64,000 nt of DNA from Streptomyces neyagawaensis (lineage in GTDB: Bacteria; Actinomycetota; Actinomycetes; Streptomycetales; Streptomycetaceae). Shown in pieces: positions 1 to 8,455 of the stretch. The notes under the pieces were generated by a model, which was not told the DNA's origin, made no database searches, and saw only the letters and a list, made by a program, of their open reading frames with translations. A program made the position numbers and the translations under genes. Location: NCBI RefSeq assembly GCF_023516595.1, contig NZ_JAMGBG010000050.1, positions 34,881-98,880 on the forward strand. Direction: 5' to 3'. Numbering within the stretch: the stretch's first letter is position 1; every line of letters begins with the position of its first letter.

Positions 1-1
1 C

Positions 2-856
2 CCGGTGACTCCGTTCGCCGAGGACGGCACCGTCGACCGGGGCGCCCATCGGGCCCTGCTGCGTCGGCTGCTCGACGGAGGCATCACCACCCTCACGCCC
101 AACGGCAACACCGGCGAGTTCTACGCCCTCACCCCCGAGGAGCGGCGCCTGGTCACCGAGCTGACCCTGGACGAGGCCGGCGACCGCGCCGTGGTCCTGG
201 TCGGCGTCGGACACGACATCCCGACCGCGGTCGCCTCCGCCGAGCACGCCCGCGCGGTCGGCGCCCGGATGGTGATGGTCCACCAGCCGGTCCACCCGTA
301 CGTCTCGCAGGGCGGCTGGGTCGACTACCACCGGGCCATCGCCGAGGCCGTGCCGGAGCTGGGTGTCGTGCCCTACATCCGCAACGCGCGGCTGTCCGGC
401 GCCCGGCTCGCCGAACTCGCCGACGACTGCCCGAACGTGATCGGCGTGAAGTACGCCGTCCCGGACGCGGCGCGCTTCGCCGCCTTCGCCCGCGACGCCG
501 GCCTGGACCGCTTCGTCTGGGTGGCCGGACTCGCCGAACCGTACGCGCCCTCGTACTTCTCGGCGGGCGCCACCGGCTTCACCTCGGGGCTCGTCAACGT
601 CGCCCCGGCCGTCTCGCTGAACATGAGGGAAGCGCTTCGATCGGGCGACTACCCGGCCGCCATGAAGGTCTGGGAGCAGATCCGCCGCTTCGAGGAACTG
701 CGTTCCGCGAACGGCTCCGCCGACAACGTGGCCGTGGTCAAGGAGGCCCTCGCCTCGCTCGGCCTGTGCCGCCGGGACGTCCGGGCGCCCAGCAAGCTCC
801 TGCCCGAGGACGAGCGGGCCGAGGTCGCCTCCATCGCCGCCGGGTGGTCGATATGA
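2..856 (+). CDS. Dihydrodipicolinate synthase/KDG aldolase-family dehydratase (5' end outside window)
   Basis: This is a class I (Schiff-base) aldolase-superfamily enzyme. Counting from the GTG at 5, the NGNTGE substrate loop is at residues 33-38, a tyrosine (Y124) sits in PYIRN, and the Schiff-base lysine (K149) sits in VIGVKY. The frame is open upstream of the GTG, where a proline codon gives PVTPF as in full-length family members, so the true start lies before the window. The IlvD/Edd dehydratase next door, a pectin locus and a distant alpha-ketoglutarate-semialdehyde dehydrogenase suggest a 2-keto-3-deoxy-pentonate or 5-keto-4-deoxyglucarate dehydratase rather than lysine-pathway DapA; this is inference. 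The stop overlaps the next start (ATGA). Confidence 0.85.
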   Translation, partial: PVTPFAEDGTVDRGAHRALLRRLLDGGITTLTPNGNTGEFYALTPEERRLVTELTLDEAGDRAVVLVGVGHDIPTAVASAEHARAVGARMVMVHQPVHPYVSQGGWVDYHRAIAEAVPELGVVPYIRNARLSGARLAELADDCPNVIGVKYAVPDAARFAAFARDAGLDRFVWVAGLAEPYAPSYFSAGATGFTSGLVNVAPAVSLNMREALRSGDYPAAMKVWEQIRRFEELRSANGSADNVAVVKEALASLGLCRRDVRAPSKLLPEDERAEVASIAAGWSI

Positions 857-930
857 CGAAGCCGATCGATATGACGAAGCCGGCCGATATGACGAAGCCG
901 GCCGACATGACGAAGCCGGCCGACACGAGG
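853..930 (+). repeat. 18-bp tandem repeat at the dehydratase N-terminus
   Basis: Units begin at 853, 871, 889 and 907, with a degenerate fifth at 925. The unit reads ATGACGAAGCCGGCCGAT with minor changes. Each unit carries an ATG and encodes MTKPAD. The degenerate fifth unit has ACG in place of ATG. The copy number is likely to vary between strains by slippage. Confidence 0.9.
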
Positions 931-2655
931 AAGCCGGCTGAACTCCGCAGCCACCAGTGGTACGGCAGCGGCGTCTCGTCGGGGCTGCGCGCCTTCAGCC
1001 ACCGCGCCCGCACCCGCCAGCTCGGCTATCTGCCCGAGGAGCACCTGGGCAAGCCGGTCATCGCGATCCTGAACACCTGGTCGGACATCAACCCCTGCCA
1101 CGTCCACCTGCGGGACCGCGCGCAGGCGGTCAAGCGGGGCGTGTGGCAGGCGGGTGGCTTCCCGCTGGAGTTCCCGGTCTCCACTCTCTCGGAGACCTTC
1201 CAGAAGCCGACCCCGATGCTCTACCGCAACATGCTCGCGATGGAGACCGAGGAATTACTCCGCTCGTACCCGGTCGACGGGGCCGTGCTGATGGGCGGCT
1301 GCGACAAGTCCACACCCGCCCTCCTGATGGGCGCCGCCAGCGTCGACCTGCCGACGGTGTTCGTGCCCGCCGGGCCCATGCTGCCGGGGCACTGGCGCAC
1401 CGAGGTCCTCGGCTCCGGCACCGACATGTGGAAGTACTGGGACGACCGGCGCGCCGGGCTCATCGGCGACTGCGAGATGATCGAACTGGAGTCCGGTCTC
1501 GCCCGTTCGCCCGGTCACTGCATGACGATGGGCACGGCCTCCACGCTCACCGCCGCCGCCGAGGCCCTCGGGGTCACGGTGCCCGGAGCGTCGAGCATCC
1601 CGGCCGTCGACTCCGGGCACGACCGGATGGCGGCCAAGTCCGGCCTGCGGATCGTCGAACTGGTCCACCAGGACCGCAAGCTGAGCGACATCCTCACCGC
1701 CGACGCCTTCGAGGACGCCGTCACCACCGTCCTCGGGCTCGGCGGCTCCACCAACGCGGTCATCCACCTCATCGCCATGGCAGGCCGCGCGGGCGTCAGG
1801 CTCACCCTGGACGACTTCGACCGCATCGCCCGCACGGTCCCGGTGCTGGCCGATGTCCGTCCCGGCGGTCGGACGTACCTGATGGAGGACTTCCACTTCG
1901 CGGGAGGTCTGCCCGGGTTCCTCTCCCGGATCACCGACCTGCTGCACCTGGACCGGCCGACCGTCTCCCACGACACGCTGCGCGAGCAGCTCGACGGCGC
2001 GCTCGTCCACAACGACGCCGTGATCCGCACCCGCGACAACCCGGTCGCCGCCGAGGGCGGGGTCGCCGTCCTGCGCGGCAACCTCTGCCCCGACGGCGCG
2101 GTCATCAAGCACATCGCCGCCGAGCGGCACCTGCTCAAGCACACCGGTCCCGCGGTCGTCTTCGACGACTACCGGACCATGCAGCGCACCATCAACGACC
2201 CGTCGCTAGGCATCACCGCCGACAGCGTCCTCGTCCTGCGCAACTCCGGCCCCAAGGGCGGCCCCGGCATGCCCGAGTACGGGATGCTGCCCATCCCCGA
2301 CCACCTGCTGAAGCAGGGCGTACGGGACATGGTGCGGATATCCGACGCCCGGATGAGCGGCACGAGTTACGGCGCCTGCGTGCTGCACGTCGCGCCGGAG
2401 TCGTACATCGGGGGCCCGCTCGCCCTGGTCCGCACCGGCGACCCGATCACCCTCGACGTCGAGGCGCGCACCCTCCATCTCCACGTGGACGACGAGGAGT
2501 TGGAGCGCCGCCGAGCGGAGTGGACCGAGCCGCCCACGCGCTACGAACGCGGCTACGGCGCCCTCTACAACGACCAGATCACCCAGGCCGACACCGGCTG
2601 CGACTTCGAGTTCCTGGCCAGACCGGGCAAGGTCCCGGACCCCTACGCGGGCTGA
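853..2655 (+). CDS. IlvD/Edd-family sugar-acid dehydratase
   Basis: The product is an iron-sulfur dehydratase of the IlvD/Edd family, 600 aa from the ATG at 853. The cluster-binding motif GGCDKSTPA, the SPGHCMTMGTAST block and the C-terminal SGTSYGACVLHVAPE block are all present. Members act on dihydroxy acids or aldonates. Coupling (ATGA) to a KDG-aldolase-family dehydratase and a pectin context favours L-arabinonate, xylonate or galactonate dehydration over branched-chain amino acid synthesis. The N-terminus is odd: MTKPAD is repeated four times from an 18-bp tandem repeat, so ATGs at 853, 871, 889 and 907 are all in frame. The ATG at 853 is chosen because of the overlap, but any of the four could be used. 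The conserved region starts at about residue 35. Confidence 0.9.
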   Translation: MTKPIDMTKPADMTKPADMTKPADTRKPAELRSHQWYGSGVSSGLRAFSHRARTRQLGYLPEEHLGKPVIAILNTWSDINPCHVHLRDRAQAVKRGVWQAGGFPLEFPVSTLSETFQKPTPMLYRNMLAMETEELLRSYPVDGAVLMGGCDKSTPALLMGAASVDLPTVFVPAGPMLPGHWRTEVLGSGTDMWKYWDDRRAGLIGDCEMIELESGLARSPGHCMTMGTASTLTAAAEALGVTVPGASSIPAVDSGHDRMAAKSGLRIVELVHQDRKLSDILTADAFEDAVTTVLGLGGSTNAVIHLIAMAGRAGVRLTLDDFDRIARTVPVLADVRPGGRTYLMEDFHFAGGLPGFLSRITDLLHLDRPTVSHDTLREQLDGALVHNDAVIRTRDNPVAAEGGVAVLRGNLCPDGAVIKHIAAERHLLKHTGPAVVFDDYRTMQRTINDPSLGITADSVLVLRNSGPKGGPGMPEYGMLPIPDHLLKQGVRDMVRISDARMSGTSYGACVLHVAPESYIGGPLALVRTGDPITLDVEARTLHLHVDDEELERRRAEWTEPPTRYERGYGALYNDQITQADTGCDFEFLARPGKVPDPYAG

Positions 2656-2680
2656 CCGCTCCGACGCCGGGTGCCTTCGC

Positions 2681-2724
2681 AAGGGGCGCGGGGAACTGCG
2701 CGACAAGCCCCCACGCACCCGCAG
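2681..2724. repeat. Dispersed intergenic repeat (ggggcgcggggaactgcgcga type)
   Basis: The gap after the dehydratase gene carries a segment ending in a run of CCCCCAC. Close relatives recur in this window at 24961-25022, 39579-39752 and 47895-48078, always between genes. Such elements are common in Streptomyces genomes. The function is unknown. Confidence 0.75.
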
Positions 2725-2783
2725 ACGCCACTCCACAGCAAGCCGCACACCCCGTTCCGCGCACCACCCCCTCTGGCCAGCGA

Positions 2784-2795
2784 GAAAGCGCTTCC
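2784..2795. promoter_or_regulatory. Candidate LacI-family operator upstream of sugar permease genes
   Basis: GAAAGCGCTTCC has a perfect AAGCGCTT core (2786-2793) like LacI/GalR operators. It lies about 50 bp before the permease start in the 186-bp gap after the dehydratase gene. No LacI-type gene is in the window, so the regulator would be elsewhere. Confidence 0.5.
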
Positions 2796-2841
2796 TGTAC
2801 GACAACGCACCACGACGCCACCCAGAAACGGAGCCCCAGTC

Positions 2842-3762
2842 ATGGCCCAAGCCGCAGCCGTGGCGAAACCGCCCGCGCCACCCCGGCGGAGCCGTGCCTC
2901 GCTGCCCTACCTGCTGATCACCCCGGCCGCCCTGCTCATGCTGGGCTTCATCGCCTACCCGGTCGTCAGCGTCTTCTCCTACAGCCTCCAGCACTACAAC
3001 CCCACCAAGCCCTGGCGGAACGGCTTCGCCGGCATCGACAACTTCGTCCACGCCTTCACCGAGGACCCGCTGTTCTGGGACACCCTCGTCTTCAGCGCCC
3101 AATGGGTCGTCGTCGAGGTCGGGCTCCAGCTGCTGTTCGGCCTCGCGCTGGCTCTGATCGTCAACCAGACGTTCGTCGGCCGGGCCCTCGGCCGCGCCCT
3201 CGTCTTCTCGCCGTGGGCCGTCTCCGGCGTCCTCACCTCCGCGATCTGGGTGCTCCTCTACAACTCCCAGACGGGCATCACCCGTTACCTCGCTGACATC
3301 GGCATCGGCGAGTACGGCACCAGCTGGCTCTCCGACACCTCCACCGTCTTCTCGGCGGCGGTCGTCGCCGACCTGTGGCGCGGTGTCCCCTTCTTCGCGA
3401 TCCTCATCCTCGCCGACCTCCAGTCCATCCCGAAGGACCTCTACGAGGCCGCCGAGGTCGACGGCGCGAGCCGCGTCCGGCAGTTCTTCCACATCACGCT
3501 GCCGCACCTGAAGGACGCGATCATCCTCTCCACGCTGCTGCGCGCGGTGTGGGAGTTCAACAACGTCGACCTCCTCTACACCCTGACCGGCGGCGGCCCT
3601 GCGGGGGAGACCACCACCCTCCCGCTGTACATCGCCAACACCTCGGTCGACGCCCACAACTTCGGCTACGCGTCCGCCCTGACCACGGTCGCGTTCGTGA
3701 TCCTGCTCTTCTGCTCGATGGTCCATCTGCGGCTGAGCAAGTTCGGAGGCGAGTCCAAGTGA
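2842..3762 (+). CDS. CUT1 sugar ABC transporter permease (MalF/UgpA-like)
   Basis: A 306-aa inner-membrane permease with six predicted membrane spans. The cytoplasmic EAA loop is at about residues 205-225 (YEAAEVDGASRVRQFFHITLP), where it would dock an ATPase. The ATG at 2842 is preferred over upstream starts because MAQAAAV leads directly into the family-typical N-terminus and the upstream part translates a dispersed repeat. It overlaps the second permease by GTGA. No ATP-binding subunit is encoded nearby; Streptomyces CUT1 importers usually share the MsiK ATPase. The pectin enzymes downstream suggest import of pectic oligosaccharides. Confidence 0.92.
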   Translation: MAQAAAVAKPPAPPRRSRASLPYLLITPAALLMLGFIAYPVVSVFSYSLQHYNPTKPWRNGFAGIDNFVHAFTEDPLFWDTLVFSAQWVVVEVGLQLLFGLALALIVNQTFVGRALGRALVFSPWAVSGVLTSAIWVLLYNSQTGITRYLADIGIGEYGTSWLSDTSTVFSAAVVADLWRGVPFFAILILADLQSIPKDLYEAAEVDGASRVRQFFHITLPHLKDAIILSTLLRAVWEFNNVDLLYTLTGGGPAGETTTLPLYIANTSVDAHNFGYASALTTVAFVILLFCSMVHLRLSKFGGESK

Positions 3763-4661
3763 TCACCAAGGACGCCGAGAAGGTCGCTCCGGTGACACCC
3801 GCGCCGGTGGCCGAGGTGCCCCCGCGGCGGCCCCGCAGGCAGCACCGCGCCTGGGACGAGGTGCCCCGCTGGCAGATCTATCTGCCCCTGTCGGTCTACC
3901 TCGTCTTCACCCTCGTCCCGTTCTACTGGATCCTGCTGTTCGCGCTCCGCAGGCCCGGCTCGACCTCGCTCGTGCCGTGGCCCCTCACCTTCGAGCACTT
4001 CGAGAAGGTGTGGAACGAGCGCAGCTTCGGCACCTACTTCCAGAACAGCGTGCTCGTCGGGGTCGTCACCCTGCTGATGACCACGCTCGTCGCCCTCGCC
4101 GGCGGCTACGCCCTCGCCCGCTTCGACTTCAGGATCAAGCGCGGCTTCATGCTGGCGCTGCTGTGCTCCCAGTTCGTCCCGGGCGCACTGCTCCTCGTAC
4201 CGCTGTTCCAGATCTTCGCCGAGCTGCGGATGATCAACTCGCTCGGCAGTGTCATCCTCGCCGAGACGGTGTTCCAGCTGCCGCTGTCGATCATCCTGAT
4301 CAGCACCTTCATCAAGAACGTGCCGTATGCGCTGGAGGAGGCGGCCTGGGTCGACGGCTGCGACCGGTTCACCGCGTTCCGGGTGGTCGTGCTGCCGCTG
4401 CTGCGGCCCGGTCTGATCGCCGTCGGCTCCTTCGCCTTCGTGCACTCCTGGAACCACTTCCTGTTCGCGCTGATGTTCCTCAGCAACCAGGAGAAGCAGA
4501 CCATCCCGGTCGGCCTGAACACCCTGCTCAGCGCCGACAGCGTCGACCTGGGCGCGCTCGCCGCGGGCGGCATCATCGCCGCGGTCCCGGTCGTCATCGT
4601 CTTCGCCTTCATCCAGAAGTGGCTGATCACCGGCTTCAGCGCGGGGGCGGTGAAGGGATGA
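3759..4661 (+). CDS. CUT1 sugar ABC transporter permease (MalG/UgpE-like)
   Basis: The second membrane subunit of the importer, 300 aa. The GTG start at 3759 overlaps the previous stop. A proline/arginine-rich cytoplasmic N-terminus (about 45 aa) precedes the first span. The EAA loop reads EEAAWVDGCDRFTAFRVVVLP, and the C-terminus KWLITGFSAGAVKG is typical of MalG relatives. The stop overlaps an ATG at 4658, so a further ORF is translationally coupled. Confidence 0.93.
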   Translation: MITKDAEKVAPVTPAPVAEVPPRRPRRQHRAWDEVPRWQIYLPLSVYLVFTLVPFYWILLFALRRPGSTSLVPWPLTFEHFEKVWNERSFGTYFQNSVLVGVVTLLMTTLVALAGGYALARFDFRIKRGFMLALLCSQFVPGALLLVPLFQIFAELRMINSLGSVILAETVFQLPLSIILISTFIKNVPYALEEAAWVDGCDRFTAFRVVVLPLLRPGLIAVGSFAFVHSWNHFLFALMFLSNQEKQTIPVGLNTLLSADSVDLGALAAGGIIAAVPVVIVFAFIQKWLITGFSAGAVKG

Positions 4662-4885
4662 GCAACCGAAGGAGAGGTCCCTGCCTCGTCGCGCTCGCCG
4701 GGATGCGGGGTTCCACCGCCGACGCCGCCCATGTCCTCACCGTGCGCAACGCGCACAACTCCGGCAGCGAGCGCGATCTCACGGCCGACGTCGGCCGGGC
4801 GCCTACCCTGCACCAGAAGATCGACAGCGCCGGGCGGGCCGACCGAAAGGTGGCGCGCGGCGCGGGCGCAGGGAGGATCCCATGA
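4658..4885 (+). CDS. Small hypothetical ORF coupled at both ends
   Basis: A 75-codon frame linked by ATGA overlaps to the permease before it (4658) and the oxidoreductase after it (4882). I recognise no domain. The product is basic and without membrane segments or a signal peptide. It could be a real small protein, or a remnant of a larger lost gene whose start and stop happen to join neatly; the neighbouring chimera and truncated esterase show that this locus has lost DNA. Codon use is G/C-rich but less biased than in the neighbours. Confidence 0.4.
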   Translation: MSNRRRGPCLVALAGMRGSTADAAHVLTVRNAHNSGSERDLTADVGRAPTLHQKIDSAGRADRKVARGAGAGRIP

Positions 4886-6060
4886 ACCACACCACCGCTT
4901 ACGACACCCCGATCCCGCTCGTCCTCGCGGGCGCCCGCGGCCACGGACGCTGGCACCTGGAGAACATCCGCCGCCTGGCGGACAAGGGGATCGTCCGCCT
5001 CGTCGGCGTCTGCGAGCTGACCCCGCTCGCCGCGGACGAGATCCCGGACGGCCTCGGCACCCCCGAGCAGTCCGCCGACTTCGGCGCGCTCCTCGACTCC
5101 ACCGGCGCCGCGATCGCCGTGATCTGCACCCCGATCCCGACCCACACCGACCTGGCGCTGGCGGCGGCCGAGCGGGGCGTGCACATCCTGCTGGAGAAGC
5201 CCCCGGCCCCGTCGTACGCCGAGTTCCGCAGGATGGCGGACGGGGTGGCCGCCGCCGGAGTCGTCTGCCAGATCGGCTTCCAGTCGCTGGGCTCGCACGC
5301 GGTGCCCGCGATCCGCCAGATGATCGCGGACGGACTGATCGGCGAGGTCACCGGCATCGGCGGCGCCGGCGCCTGGGCCCGCGCCGAGGCGTACTACCGG
5401 CGGGCGCCCTGGGCGGGCAAGCGCCGCCTGAACGGTGTCGACGTGATCGACGGGGCGCTCACCAACCCCCTCGCACACGCCGTCGCCACCGGCCTCGCCC
5501 TCGGTGACGCGGGCCGCGCCGAGGACGTCGCCGCCATCGAGACCGAGCTGCTGCGGGCCAACGACATCGAGTCCGACGACACCTCCTGTGTGCGGATCAC
5601 CACCGCCCGCGGCGGCCGGATCACCGTCGCGGCCACGCTGTGCGCGGAACACCCCGACGAGCCGTACAACGTGGTCCACGGCACCAGCGGGCGGATCACC
5701 TTCTGGTACAAGCAGGACCGCGTGCTCGTCCAGCGGGCCGGACACGGCCCCGAGGAGATCGAGTACGGCCACACCGACCTGCTGGAGAACCTGGTCGACC
5801 ATCTCGTCGACGGGGCCGACCTGTTGGTCCCGCCGGACACCACCGGCGCGTTCATGAAGGTCGTCGAGGCCATCCGCACCGCCCCCGACCCCCGTGCGCT
5901 CCCGGCCGGCGCCTGGCACCTGCTGCCCGAGGAGGACCGCAGGGTCGTCGACGGCATCGACGCCCTGGTCACGGCCGCCGCCGACGACCTCGCCCTCTAC
6001 TCCGAACTGGGCGCCCCCTGGGCGCTCCCCGAGCCACCGGCGAACGAGGTGAGTACCTGA
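4882..6060 (+). CDS. Gfo/Idh/MocA-family oxidoreductase
   Basis: A 392-aa NAD(P)-dependent sugar dehydrogenase-like protein. The Rossmann segment LVLAGARGHGRWHLENI is at about residues 13-29, and the EKPPAP motif with its catalytic-domain lysine is near residue 108. A C-terminal alpha/beta domain follows. It probably oxidises or epimerises an imported sugar or uronate; the substrate cannot be read from the sequence. It is coupled upstream to the small ORF and downstream to the PmoA-like gene (TGATG). Confidence 0.9.
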   Translation: MNHTTAYDTPIPLVLAGARGHGRWHLENIRRLADKGIVRLVGVCELTPLAADEIPDGLGTPEQSADFGALLDSTGAAIAVICTPIPTHTDLALAAAERGVHILLEKPPAPSYAEFRRMADGVAAAGVVCQIGFQSLGSHAVPAIRQMIADGLIGEVTGIGGAGAWARAEAYYRRAPWAGKRRLNGVDVIDGALTNPLAHAVATGLALGDAGRAEDVAAIETELLRANDIESDDTSCVRITTARGGRITVAATLCAEHPDEPYNVVHGTSGRITFWYKQDRVLVQRAGHGPEEIEYGHTDLLENLVDHLVDGADLLVPPDTTGAFMKVVEAIRTAPDPRALPAGAWHLLPEEDRRVVDGIDALVTAAADDLALYSELGAPWALPEPPANEVST

Positions 6061-6950
6061 TGACGACCGACGAGTCCCTCGTCCTGCGGGTGGCGGGGCG
6101 CCCGGTGGGCCGGTACCACGCCCGGTCCGAGGTGCCGGCCCGCCTCGCGCCCCGCCCCTGCCTCCACCCCGTCACCACTCTCTCCGGTACGGCGGTCACC
6201 GAGCTGAGCCCCGCCGACCACCTCCACCACCTCGGCGTCGGTGTCGCCGTTCCCGACGCCGAGGGGCACAACTTCTGGGGCGGGCGGACCTACGTCCGCG
6301 ACCGGGGCCCGACCGACCTCGACAACCACGGCTCCCAGCGTCACATCGCCTTCCAGCTGCGCGACCCGGACGGCTTCGTCGAGGAACTGCGCTGGGTGGC
6401 GTCCGGCACCGAGCTGCTGCGCGAGCGCCGTACCGTCGCGGCCACCGAACTGACCGACAGCGCCTGGGCGTTGGACTTCACCTTCTCGCTCACCAACACC
6501 ACCGGCGCACCCGTCTCGATCGGCAGCCCCGTCACCCACGCACGCCCAGGGCGCCGCGCCGGGCTCGCCGTGCTCGGGGACGCCTTGCGCTGGACCGGGC
6601 TCCAGCGGGACGCCGACGGGAGCGTGCATCTCGTCCACCGGTTCGCCGAGACCGTCGCCGTGGGGGCACCTCCCACGCCTTCAGGGCAGTGGGGGAGGGA
6701 GCGGGACGCGGCACCTCCGAGCCCGGCGCCCGACGGGCGGGCCCGGCTGCGCATCGAGACGCGCGCCGGGGCACGCTGCCGCTTCTCCTACGAGGTGGGG
6801 GAAGGGTGGCACTCCTGCGGCATGGTCTTCGCCGCCACGCCCTGGCGCTGGGTCGGCGCTCTGCTCGGCCTCTTCGCGGTCGCGCCCACCGGCGGGGGAC
6901 ACGCCGGGGCGGCCACCTTCACCACCTTCCGGATCACCCCCTCCTCGTAA
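6060..6950 (+). CDS. PmoA-like (DUF6807) N-terminal part fused to a LamG/GH43-type C-terminal domain
   Basis: Residues 1 to about 160 match the PmoA/DUF6807 family usually found beside Gfo/Idh/MocA genes: the HHLGVGV, NFWGGRTYV and NHGSQRH blocks, ending at GSPVTHARPG. The usual PmoA continuation (a GYGGFFWR-type block) is missing. From about residue 162 the text changes to GLAVLGDALRWTGLQRDADG and later GARCRFSYEV and TPWRWVGALLGLFA, the concanavalin-like C-terminal domain of GH43-type glycosidases. This looks like a deletion fusion of two adjacent genes. A hairpin repeat (6661-6697) is also read through in frame. Activity is doubtful. Family recognition is from memory of motifs. Confidence 0.7.
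   Translation: MTTDESLVLRVAGRPVGRYHARSEVPARLAPRPCLHPVTTLSGTAVTELSPADHLHHLGVGVAVPDAEGHNFWGGRTYVRDRGPTDLDNHGSQRHIAFQLRDPDGFVEELRWVASGTELLRERRTVAATELTDSAWALDFTFSLTNTTGAPVSIGSPVTHARPGRRAGLAVLGDALRWTGLQRDADGSVHLVHRFAETVAVGAPPTPSGQWGRERDAAPPSPAPDGRARLRIETRAGARCRFSYEVGEGWHSCGMVFAATPWRWVGALLGLFAVAPTGGGHAGAATFTTFRITPSS
6661..6697. repeat. Hairpin repeat (tgggggcacctccc...gtgggggag) inside coding sequence
   Basis: The arms CTCCCACGCC and GGCAGTGGGGGAG flank a short TTCAG loop. This is the common Streptomyces dispersed hairpin, normally intergenic. Here it is translated as part of the chimeric PmoA-like gene and adds about 12 residues (VGAPPTPSGQWG). Confidence 0.65.
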
Positions 6951-6974
6951 CTCTTACGCCTGTTGGGAGCCGCA

Positions 6975-8336
6975 ATGACGCACCTCCGCAACAAGAAGAT
7001 CAGCAATCACAGAAGCAGGCGCGCCGCCCTGGCTGTCGCCCTCGGATTTGTCCTCGCCCTGACCGCCACCGCCTGCGGTGACGACGGCAGCGGGACCGGC
7101 GGAGACAAGGGCTCCGAGGGCAGCGGCAAGGGCGAGATCGTCTTCTGGGACAACAACGGCGGTGTCCGCACCGACATCTGGAAGGAGATCATCGCCGACT
7201 TCCAGAAGGCCAACCCGGACATCGAGGTCGAGTACGTCGGTATCGCGGCCACCGAGTACCAGTCGAAGGTCGACACCGCCATCCAGGGCGGCGGTCTGCC
7301 GGACGTCGGCGGTGTCGGCGCGGCCATGGCCGCCGGGTTCGCCGCGCAGGGCGCGCTGGAACCGCTGGACGGCCGGCTCTCCAAGTCCTCCCTGAACGGC
7401 AAGCTCAACGAGGCGATGGTCGAGTCGCTGAAGTCGGCGGGCGGCGGCGAGGCCCTGTACTCGATCCCGACCTCCGCCAACAACGGCGTCCTCTACTACC
7501 GCACCGACCTGTTCAAGGCGGCCGGCCTCGACGAGCCGACCACCTGGGACACGTTCTACAAGGCCGCCGAGAAGCTCACGGACAAGGACAAGAACAAGTT
7601 CGGCTACACCATCCGCGGGGGTGCCGGTTCCATCGCCCAGGCGCTGGACGCCATGTACGGGCAGTCGGGCATCACCTCGTTCTGGGACTCCAGCGGTGAG
7701 AAGACCACCGTGAACGACCCGAAGAACGTGGCGGCGCTGGAGAAGTATGTCGGCCTCTACAAGAAGGTCACGCCCGCGGCCGGCCTCAACAACGACTTCA
7801 CCAAGATGGTCGCGCAGTTCGACTCAGGCACGATCGGCATGCTCAACCACAACCTGGGCTCCTACCAGGACCATGTGAAGGCGTTCGGCGACAAGTTCCG
7901 GGGCATCCCGCAGCCGACCGGCCCCGGCGGCAAGCGGGTCCAGGTCTCCAACCCGGTCGACGGGCTCGGCATGTTCAGGAGCTCGAAGAACAAGGAGGCC
8001 ACCTGGAAGTTCATCGAGTTCGCCCTGTCGCACGAGGAGAACTCCAAGTTCAACGAGTCGGCGGGCCAGGTGCCGGCGAACAACGAGGCGGCGAAGGACG
8101 AGTGGATCCAGCAGGCCGAGCCGACGAAGCTGGCCGCCGCCGCGCTGACCGACGGGTCGACCTCGATCGTGCAGCTGCCGTACTACCTGCCGGACTGGAA
8201 CACGATCTCGAAGGCCGACAACGAGCCGGCCTTCCAGAAGGTGATGGACGGGCAGACCAGCGCGAAGGAGTTCCTCGACGCGCTGGCCCACCAGCTGAAC
8301 AAGGCGCAGGCCGAATGGAACGAGCAGCAGGGCTGA
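6975..8336 (+). CDS. Extracellular solute-binding lipoprotein of the sugar importer
   Basis: A 453-aa family 1 solute-binding protein. The signal peptide has a basic N-region, a hydrophobic core (residues 17-30) and a lipobox ending at Cys34 (ALTATAC), so the mature protein is lipid-anchored outside the membrane. The ATG at 6975 follows a GGGAGCC ribosome-binding site; an in-frame TTG at 6963 is less likely. It lies 24 bp after the PmoA-like gene and is the binding partner of the permeases at 2842-4661. The likely ligand is a pectic or arabinan oligosaccharide, inferred from the lyases that follow. Confidence 0.92.
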   Translation: MTHLRNKKISNHRSRRAALAVALGFVLALTATACGDDGSGTGGDKGSEGSGKGEIVFWDNNGGVRTDIWKEIIADFQKANPDIEVEYVGIAATEYQSKVDTAIQGGGLPDVGGVGAAMAAGFAAQGALEPLDGRLSKSSLNGKLNEAMVESLKSAGGGEALYSIPTSANNGVLYYRTDLFKAAGLDEPTTWDTFYKAAEKLTDKDKNKFGYTIRGGAGSIAQALDAMYGQSGITSFWDSSGEKTTVNDPKNVAALEKYVGLYKKVTPAAGLNNDFTKMVAQFDSGTIGMLNHNLGSYQDHVKAFGDKFRGIPQPTGPGGKRVQVSNPVDGLGMFRSSKNKEATWKFIEFALSHEENSKFNESAGQVPANNEAAKDEWIQQAEPTKLAAAALTDGSTSIVQLPYYLPDWNTISKADNEPAFQKVMDGQTSAKEFLDALAHQLNKAQAEWNEQQG

Positions 8337-8352
8337 CAGGCCGCCTCCGGTT

Positions 8353-8384
8353 CCCCGCGCCCTTGGAAGAAGGGGGCGCGGGGG
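8353..8384 (+). terminator. Hairpin after the binding-protein gene
   Basis: CCCCGCGCCCTT pairs with AAGGGGGCGCGGGG around a short loop, 17 bp after the stop. There is no U-tract, as is usual in Streptomyces. It may attenuate transcription into the secreted-enzyme genes. Confidence 0.6.
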
Positions 8385-8455
8385 CACCCCACCTCACAGG
8401 AAAGGCACCGCACATCGCTCGTATCCCGCAAGCCTGTTGAGAAAGGCACCCGCAC

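Noticed and set aside
630..637. AAGCGCTT inside the first gene as a second LacI operator
   Set aside because: It lies within the coding sequence of a conserved enzyme and is 220 bp from any start. A chance 8-mer is more likely.
766..852. Upstream start for the IlvD/Edd dehydratase
   Set aside because: It would overlap 90 bp of the preceding gene and encode an Arg/Gly-rich shadow sequence. The ATGA overlap at 853 is the normal coupling signal.
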